Origin: Sorghum bicolor
Taxonomy: Eukaryota; Streptophyta; Magnoliopsida; Poales; Poaceae
Direction of reading: 5' to 3'
DNA: 64,000 nt
NCBI RefSeq assembly: GCF_000003195.3
Contig: NC_012877.2
Coordinates: 9,960,855-10,024,854 of the forward strand
In this document: piece by piece, positions 56,125 through 64,000 of the stretch
Layout: every line of letters begins with the position of its first letter
Numbering within the stretch: the first letter of the stretch is position 1
The notes under the pieces: generated by a model
Databases searched by the model: none
The model's input: the letters and a program-made list of their open reading frames with translations, nothing else
Told to the model about the DNA's origin: nothing
Translations under genes and position numbers: made by a program

Positions 56125-59100
56125 TGTAACACCCCAGTGTTATGGTTGCATCAAACATGTGCATAGCATGAGCATCATCTTTTATTCAAAGCATCCATGA
56201 TCATCATCTATCTTGAGACATGTCATCCTTTGCAAAAATATGTTTTAAATGGCTTAAATAGGCTTCCTATGCTTATGTTTGAGTGAACAATGCTTGTGTT
56301 TGTGCTTAATGCCTTGGTAAATAGCTTATCTATGCTTAACTCAATCTTGGGAACAATGTTCATGTTGATCACTTCTCCAAAATAATCACTTAAGTCATAC
56401 TTATTCAAATAGACCCTAGAAACCTCTTTTGCTTAGGCTTTTAAAAAGTGTTTCATAAACTGTTTGCATGTCAAAACTTCCTACAGAAAAGTTGTAGCAA
56501 ATTTTATAAGGAACAAAAGTTGTTTTATGGCCATCTCATGAAAATGATCACAAATAGCTCAAAAGTGGCCCACAAGGCAGATTTGGGGCTGTTTTCCACA
56601 CTTAGAAAATTTTCTAAGTCCTGGGGGCTTTGCAGTTTGCTCGAGGGGGTGTTCTTCACCTTCCCGTTTGAATTCTAAAGCGAATCAAGCCTTGATCTTG
56701 TAAGCAATGTTGGAGTACTCGTGTAGCTCTCCAGCATGGAGCAATTAGCCAGCAAAATCATCGAGTGATTAGGGAGTAAATCGTCGGGCAAAATCGAGTT
56801 TCAGTCGGCTCGGGGGAAACTGAATCGCGTCGTCGTCAGTCAGGGGAAGCTCGCCGGTGTGCCGCGTGTTGGACTCGTGGCGTCCGTACGTCGCCGTTGG
56901 CCCCGCCCGTCAGTCCTCCGCGCGTCCTTCATCTCGCCCCGGCGCCCCGGTCGCGTGGACAGAGCCATTTCCGCTCCCGGTGTCCTCTCTCTCTCGCGCG
57001 TCGTCGTTACCGCGTCGCCGCCGTTGCTTCGGCGAGCTCGCGCGCGCGCATCTCCGTGTCTCCGGCCAAGCAGCTCGGTCCAGCGCTCCGCAAGCCTCTC
57101 CTCTCCACCGTCGTCGAGCTGGTTGCGACTGCCGAGCCTCGGTGAGCCCGCATTGCCTGCTCCGACGCGAGCTTACCTCGCCGGTGTTCCGCCATGGCCA
57201 CCGGCGTCGTGGCCAGGGCTCTGTAGTCCACCATTCCTTCTCATTCTTGTCCCAAAAGCTTCGCTAGGTCTTGCTGTTGCTCGTCCTCGTTCTCTTCTGC
57301 CCTGTCTCCGGCCAGAGACGCCGGCAGTCGGCCGCGCACCACCGCCGTGCCGCCATTCGCGAGGGCGAGGTACCTAGAGCTCGGTAGAGTTAGGGTTTTG
57401 GGTACCGCTAGATGCGGAATGCAGTGGGGAGCAAGATGGTGCCCTTGGCCAGCGCCGAGCCCTCGCCGTCGGCGAGATCTCCGGCGGTCAAGCCGCGCCT
57501 CTGCTTCTGGGTCACTGGCAGGTGGGGTCCGTTGACGCGCGGGTCCCCTCTGTCAGTCTCTCTTTCTCCTTTGTTTAAATCAGAGTTTGAGCTGATTTTG
57601 TAAAAATCATATCTCTAGTTCTAGTGATCCAAAAATTGTGAAACAAATTTTGTGTTGTTTCTTGAGATGGCTAGTATTTAATAAAAATATAAAATGAATC
57701 ATGTTGTCTGAGAAATTATTTATTAAGGATTTAATCTTGTTATTTATGGATAAATGCATATCTCTGGTTTTACTGATTAGTTTGCTCTGAAAATTTTATG
57801 GTGGTCTTTGCATGGCATTAGAATGCTCTGATAATTATTTCATGATTTTTGGAGCACTGCAGTTGTGATATGTAAATTGTGTTTGAAATATGGCTTGTTT
57901 CTTTAATTAAATCACATAAAATAATTGGTGCTTAGGCTGGTGCTCTATTTTGGTGGTAAACTTGTTTATGGTATTCCTAAGATATAAATAATCTGAAATC
58001 TGTTGTTTCACACTATATAAGTCATGTCTATGAAATTATGAAATAAATGCCTTGATACATGTTAAATGCATATCTTTAATTCGGCATGTGCATTGGTCCT
58101 GAAATTTTTATGGTGGTGATCTGATGTTATACTTGTGCCTCTGTAATTTTTGTAGATTTTTCTGAGCACTTTAACTGATATCTTGTAAATATGCCTTATC
58201 TAAAATTAATTAATAAATGCCTTGTTAAGTAATTGTTTTGGGGTTTTCAACTGATGATCTGGTGGCCTTGTAATATGTTTGTGCTCATGAGTCATATGAT
58301 TGGCATAGTTTGTGTTTTGATCATGTCATTAAATAATTAACTATAGGGTTAAATGCTGTCTGGACAGCAAGTGAGTAATTTAACTTTTCTTAATGATAAT
58401 TTGACTTTCTGTGAAACTTGTATAAAACAAAGTTGTTCTAAACTTGTTGAACTAACTGTGGTTCAAATTTGAGGTCATTTGGCCAAGTAGTTTAAAAGTT
58501 ATAGCTGTTCCAAGTTGGGTTCCAGAAATAGGGGTTCTCTGTCTTTCTGGGACAGAACCTGGAACTTTGTTAAAATGACTAGTGTAATGTTTGAATCTTG
58601 CTGTCATGTTTAAAGATGAGTTGTAGACAATTTCCTAAGCTTTCCAGAATGTCCTTACTCATGTTTGTTGGACCTGTCTATCTATAATTATGATTCATTT
58701 ACTGAGCATACTTGTTTTATGTTGTTTGCTGCTTTAGTGCCATGATAGGTTTTGGGTTATGTTAACTTGTTTATTCATGTGAGTTAGTATAACTCTTACT
58801 CCGTAAATGAGTGCCCAGTGAGTTGCTTGTGTTATTAAGCATTCATCTGTAGCATGTGCACCTTCTCATTCATCGAGCATGCGATAGGTGCACCGGACGT
58901 GGCAGTTTCCTTCGAGCTCCAAGCGAACCCCGGAGGCCAGGAAGGCAGCCAGGAGGTGGAGGTCCAGCAAGCCGGACTCGAGGAGCCCGAAGAAGAAGTT
59001 GAGTGCCCGAATCACGAGCCGGCATCGTTCGTGAAAGGCAAGCCCCGGAGCATTCTAAGCCTCCTCTATTTTCGAAAGTTTACTTAATACGTTATATCTA

Positions 59101-60535
59101 TTGATGCATTACGTATAGGAGTTGTGATGAAAATGTTGCTGCATTCTACCCTATCCTTGTCCAGATAACTTACCCTCCCCGGTTGTAGAGTTAGGTCCGA
59201 GTAGCAGCTTAGTTATGCTTTAACCGGTAGAAGTCGGGTGATATTCTGTCATCCGCGCGATATAGGGTTGTGTCGGGTCGCGATGGTCTATATGTGCTAT
59301 CGTGGATGGAACCTGATTAAATTGATTTAAGCCGGGCGGAGTTTTGCAAGTTTGTAGTGACTCCGTCTGTGGCAGCTAAGGACCGATCGTTGTACGTCCT
59401 CTTGTCATGTTGAACGCATGCCTGACACTTAGTTGGCCGGATAACTCGTTCCGACCGCGAAGCCGAGTAGTATGACTCAGGCCGGAAGACCGGCAAGTAT
59501 AAAGTGCGCACTACCGGAGGAAGTGCGGTGTGCGGGGGACCATTGGCGTAAGCCCAAAGGCAGGTGAGTTAAAATTCCTGACCTCCCTGGCAGAGTGGTA
59601 GCCCTGGGAGTGCGGCGCTGATCGGAGCCGCGATTCCTGAGTTGTACCAAAGGTGACCCGTTGGCTCTCCGGCAGGGGATGCTTGGGTGAGTGCTAGGAA
59701 TAAACCTCCAGCTGGATAGGAATTCGATTCGAATCGCCGTCTCTCCCGGTTAGTGAGAACTTGACAGAGCAGCGGCAAACGTAGCATTCACTAATAAACT
59801 TGGTTCATGATAATGATGATAGCACGAAAGAACATATGATGAAATTGATATGGTTATTATTGTTTGGAATAATCAAGTGATGTGTTGTAGTACAGGTGCT
59901 AATCTAGTGGTAGGCTGATGATAAATAAATTTGATGCTCTTAAAATGACTTAGTGGTAAGTTAAGCTTTTGGCAAAAAGGTGAGTCAACCAGCTCCACTT
60001 AAAATTCAGCCTTGCATGATCCTTGGTGTCTTTTATGTTTTACTAGACGGGTAAGTCTAGCTGAGTACATTCTCGTACTCAGGGTTTATTCCCACCTGTT
60101 GCAGATGATATCTTCTATGACGGTTTCTGCAAGACCTGTCTCCATCCCGCTGGGGATGAGGACTAACCGTTGGGCACGGTTCTCTAATCTTCTCGTCTAT
60201 GATGCTTTTGAGAGGATGACCTAGACTCTGGCAGTAACAAACTTGTGAACTGAACTTTGAACAAGTGTGTGTACTTATTTTGCTTCCGCTACTTCGAACA
60301 AGTGTTGTAATAACTTAATACTCCGATGTGGTGCCGCTTCGACGGCAATGAATGACTATGTAACATTCGTTGTATTTATGTTGAACTATTACGATCTTGG
60401 TTTGTTGCGAGTTGGTTTGAAGTCCTTCGTGATTTCGATTGACTACCGGGATTATATGGGCTCAAGTTTAGAAACTTGATTGTTTGACGATCGTTTCTGC
60501 ACTTGAACTCTTATAATTTGGTCGGTTCTGTGACA
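56125..60535. mobile_element. 4.4-kb solo LTR, probably Tekay/Del-type Ty3/gypsy
   Basis: It begins TGTAACACCCC and ends TTCTGTGACA. A perfect target duplication ATCGG lies on both sides (56120-56124 and 60536-60540). There is no PBS, PPT or pol inside. A GC-rich exon-like block (about 56810-57550), AT-rich middle, the CTCGTACTCAGGGTTTATTC motif (about 60073) and long size resemble LTRs of grass Tekay/RIRE3-type chromoviruses. The GC-rich frames (for example 56859-57377) and the one at 58854-59087 are not supported as genes. The lineage is assigned from memory; orientation is not proven but + fits the TGTAACACC start. Confidence 0.72.
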
Positions 60536-60540
60536 ATCGG

Positions 60541-61810
60541 GATGACGGGGCGTCCTGGATAGCCTCTCTTGACCGGCAGAAGGTCAGTAGTAACTTCTGC
60601 AACAGGGTTACTCCAGTAGTTACCTGTATCAAACATGTCTACAAGATTTGTAGATTCTAATCCTTCCGGTTGTGATGGTATACCGGGGTTAGTAGCAGGA
60701 ACAGCAGCAGCTATTTGAATTAACTGAGATTCAATCATTTTTTAAAGCTAATTTGATTCATGATGGCAGTAGAGAAATTATCCATTCTATTATTTATATT
60801 TTCTAACATTTTATCATTAAATGTCAATTTCTTAGATAGCTTATCCATTAGCTTTCTTTGATTAGACACTAACTCTCTCAGAGGTGGAAAATTATTGTAA
60901 GAATTGTTACCTTGATAATTACCTGAGTAGTTAGGCCTCTGTTGATTCCAACCTTGATTTTGCTGAGGACGATTATAGTAATTGTTGTTATTGTTGTTGT
61001 TGATGTAGTTCACATCCTCAAGCATCTCAGGGCAGTGATTTTCTGAGTGTCTAGTATCTCCACAGTCCTCACAAGTCATGTGAGAGTCGTAGATGTGCAT
61101 GACTTCTTTTTTATCTCCACCTCTATCATCGAGCTTCTTCATGAGTGCATACCTCCACCTCTCTTGCGTGTCTGGGTCCTTTCTTCATTCCAGCCTTGGT
61201 TGGACACCATCTTCTCCACAAGAGTTGTGGCTTGTGATATGGTGAGTGATAGGAATGCTCCTCCAGCTGCAGCATCCATGGTCTCTCGGGCACTATTGCC
61301 GAGCCCATGATAAAACGTTTGCATCAGTAGCCAGCTTTCCATTCCATGATGGGGACATTCTAGGATGTAGTCTTGGAAGCACTCCCATGCTTCTGGAATG
61401 GATTCATCATGTTGTTGCTGAAAACTTGTAAATTTCCCATGGAGAGCATTGGTCTTGCCCATGGGAAAGAACTTAGCCAGAAAGTTCATGGAGCAGAGTG
61501 CCCACGTACTATTCTTCTCCTTTGTAGCGTAGAACCACTGCTTCGCTCTCCCCAACAGTGAGAATGGGAAGAGGCGAAGTAGTATAGCATCTCTGGGGAC
61601 TCCTGATATGGTAAATGTGCTGCAAATCTCCAGGAAGTGTTGGAGATGAGCACTAGCATCTTCGTGCGTCTTCCCACAGAACTGGTTGGATTGCACCATG
61701 TTGATGAGTCCAGGCTTGAGCTCAAAGTTGCCGTCGATCTCTGCAGCAGGTCCAGTACGGATGTTGTCCGTAGTGGGAGCTGAGAACTCGCGTATCGATT
61801 TGTTCGCCAT
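60541..61810 (-). pseudogene. gag: Gag and start of protease region of M1
   Basis: Read on the minus strand from ATG 61810, it carries SIREFSAPTTDNIRTGPAAE, LFPFSLLGRAKQWFY and FFPMGKTNALHGK. An internal deletion near 61140 (about 50 bp relative to Element 2) shifts the frame just before the CCHC knuckle (CEDCGDTRHSENHC, near 61065). An Asn-rich linker and PGRPVIPI follow, ending at the solo LTR. A stop after FKK (60735) is a second break. Confidence 0.87.
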
Positions 61811-62111
61811 GGCTTCGAATTCTGAAGACAAGTTCCGGGTGAATCTTCGGTGATCTTCTTGATTGGATGAAGCTTCGTGCTGAAGTGTTCATGATCTCTT
61901 CTTGAGCTTGGCTCTTGTTTTTCTAAATAACGCTTTGGGATTGTCAACAAAATTTCCTGGAAGATGTCTTCTATTCATACATTACCCTGCATAAAATAAA
62001 ATAGAAAAATAACGGGGTAAAACTGTATGAGAGAATTGATAATCTCAATCATATTAGTGATGCCAATGATGACTTGAAATTCCATATTCATTCCTGATTA
62101 GTAATCAACCT

Positions 62112-62129
62112 TCCCCGGCAACGGCGTCA
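62112..62129 (-). other. Primer-binding site (tRNA-Asp), M1
   Basis: Minus strand TGACGCCGTTGCCGGGGA, with one change from the other elements. It lies 8 nt after the LTR. Confidence 0.85.
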
Positions 62130-62137
62130 AAAATGCT

Positions 62138-63787
62138 TGTTGGACATTCTTAACGTCACTACCAAAAGTAGACTTAGTTTTCTAATTCTGATAACGGCGC
62201 CAAAAATGCCGAACCTATCCCTCATGCCACTTAAGCTAAGTTGTCATCCCTAGCATGACATGAGAGACGCGATATTGAAATATGCAATTGCTCTTCTAAA
62301 TGAATAATAAATGAGATCTGCAAGCGCACAGATTAATACCGATGTAGTATTTTAACCGAGAAGTATTCCACGTATCGTTATTTATATTTTTACCACTAGG
62401 AAGGGATTGCTAAACATCACTGTTGATTATGGAATGGAATATAGAATTGAGTATCTATCATTGCATGTATAATTGAGAGCAGTTATCTATCTCTTTCATA
62501 CAGGGATAAATGTCACATAAAAGATAGATAAAGTATGAATGGTGACAAAGGTAATTAATCTGATCAGCATAACTTAGCCACATATAAATATGATAAGCAC
62601 CTCAACAGATATTCTAGCAAGTCATTATCATGGAATTAGGATGAACTACAAGAATATTTCCTAAGTTATTCTTAACTATAAAGTCTAGCATATCATAGTT
62701 AGTGCAATTATACTTGGCAATCATTGCGAGACAGGACTACGCCCATGCATAGTAATATTATCAAGGAAGATGATAAACATAGCAATCACTCCCCTGTAAT
62801 AATGTTGCTCTGCCAGCCTTATACACGAGAGGGACTATATAAGAATCAATGGAGCTGTCACTACCACGAACTACCCCACAATCTGGCATATAGGGTACAA
62901 TCGCACATAAATACGGTATAGGCACCACACCTACACAATACTTATCATTTACCCACTGTACACATGGATAAACGCTATACGATCCTAAACATGTATATAA
63001 TTCCAGTCTAACTAAGCCAAGCATATAACTACAATAGACTAAGAACAATATAGTTGCAAATATAAACAAGTAGAGCAAAGTCATAATCAATATATTGAAC
63101 TATAACAAAGTCATATTCATAATATTGTAGAACAAAGATGAACAATTGAAGAATAGTAGAGGAATACCAAGAATCCTCTTGAGAGATCCGGAAACCAATC
63201 GAAGATTGACTCCTTCTAGTTCTAATCCTATGTAGCTATGCAAAACTAGAGATCTATTGATGTGTGGCTCTAAGGCTTAATCAGAGACTTCTTCTCCGGA
63301 GATGAATGAATGAATTAGGGTTTTAGAGGTGCTCTCCTCCAGGGGCCAGGGGGTCTGCTTATATAGTACTTCCAAATGAATGTGGGCCGTCGGATCAAAC
63401 CGACATTAATCGCACGGTTTTCCTTGATCCCTTAGGTCGGTGGAGCATGATCCGCGAATTTGAAGCTGATTGGTTGCCTAGCCCGGGCAGGCGCCCAAGG
63501 GGGGAGGGCGGGCGCCCTGCCCCCGGGCCCGTTCGGTCTCCCGTTCGTTTCCGTAGCTTCTGGGCTCTTCTTGATGTTAGATAATTGCGTGGCATGTTAA
63601 TATCTCTATGTAAACCCGACGTGTGGGCCTTTCTTTCATAATTCCTGATAACCCCCTGTAGAAATAGACAAACACCAAAACTCGTGGAATTCTGTCAGAT
63701 AAAACCCTAAGTCTGGGTGTTGGTTGCATTTGGATCCTTTTCTTTATTTATTTGCTGATTATATTTGATACTTAAGGACCGTCAACA
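62138..63787 (-). repeat. 5' LTR of M1
   Basis: A full 1,650-bp LTR; read on the minus strand it starts TGTTGACGG and ends TCCAACA. It carries GC boxes (near 63490 and 63507) and a TATATAAG box (near 63358). Confidence 0.92.
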
Positions 63788-64000
63788 ATGAGCAAGTTCT
63801 ATTCATCTTTATATGATTATGCATATGAACTAGAGTATGGTTGTGTTCTTATCATGTTCATAGTATATGAACTAGTTCTTAGTTCTTGTGCTATGTTCTT
63901 GATATGCTCATCATTGTTCTTCATTGTTCATCAGATTAGTACGGTTAGGATTAGAATTAGGAACGGGATGATGGTTCACTATGTTGTGATGGTTGCTCTT
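63788..64000 (+). repeat. Part of a second Element 3 LTR
   Basis: It matches 20797 onward with a few, mostly C/T, differences. It is the target of M1 (ATGAG at 63788) and is cut by the window end. Probably the 3' LTR of Element 3. Confidence 0.8.

Larger units (their letters stand above)
24624..63787 (-). mobile_element. Element M1: Gag/double-protease element on the minus strand, split by two insertions
   Basis: Read on the minus strand it runs: 5' LTR (63787-62138), PBS, gag (from 61810), protease region split by a solo LTR (60535-56125), 3' non-coding region split by a CACTA transposon (52966-25853), PPT (25647), and a truncated 3' LTR (25632-24624). Without the insertions, and allowing for the missing LTR end, its size is about 8.3 kb, the same as Elements 2 and 5. 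The right flank is ATGAG (63788-63792) inside an Element 3 LTR; the left flank is lost. Confidence 0.85.

Noticed and set aside
56857..57603. Several overlapping GC-rich frames as a host gene
   Set aside because: Ala/Arg/Ser-rich composition in all frames, no recognisable domain, and position inside a TG...CA solo LTR with target duplication.
58854..59087. Acidic 77-aa frame as an exon
   Set aside because: It lies in the same solo LTR with no splice context or family resemblance.

Overview
The window looks like nuclear heterochromatin of a grass, most likely a panicoid (sorghum/sugarcane/maize relatives). It holds nested plant LTR retrotransposons whose primer-binding sites match plant tRNA-Asp, a CACTA DNA transposon with plant-type introns, a grass-type MITE remnant and a long GC-rich LTR of the grass Tekay/Del type. 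I recognise no host gene. Species and family names come from memory of these families, not from a search.

Left part (1-20136). A decayed CACTA-like element (left end at 1366) hosts Element 1 (2123-19733, TSD GCTGC), a degenerate but complete Athila-type Ty3/gypsy element with gag, protease, RT, RNase H, integrase, an extra 3' ORF with its own promoter-like block, and a structured 3' region. Element 2 (6169-14464, TSD CTAGT) is inserted in its RNase H. Element 2 is non-autonomous: it carries Gag plus two successive retropepsin-like domains and no RT or integrase.

Middle and right part (20137-64000). Element 3 (5' LTR 20137-21888, decayed gag to 24623) carries a solo LTR (22109-23735). It is then joined abruptly to a truncated LTR of Element M1 (24624-63787, minus strand), a relative of Element 2 that sits in another copy of the Element 3 LTR (63788 to window end). 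A CACTA transposon (25853-52966) is inserted in M1. A 4.4-kb solo LTR (56125-60535, TSD ATCGG) splits the M1 protease region.

The CACTA element has a Tnp2-type transposase gene (27511-29722, frameshifted and truncated) and a second gene of the Ptta/En/Spm (Transposase_24) type. The exons of the second gene keep one consistent reading frame from 31385 to 52063, including a GC-AG intron. That gene is interrupted by Element 5 (32540-40827, TSD GTTCC) in an intron and by Element 4 (41761-49453, TSD ACAAG) in an exon. Five tRNA-like A-box/B-box units are scattered through the CACTA body.

The most interesting theme is a probable helper/parasite system. Element 1 (full pol) and Elements 2, 4, 5 and M1 (Gag with double protease, no pol) share the start of U3, the tRNA-Asp PBS, the polypurine tract and a cluster of small hairpins near the 3' end. 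One hairpin shows a compensatory base-pair change. This suggests shared cis-acting RNA signals used for mobilisation in trans.
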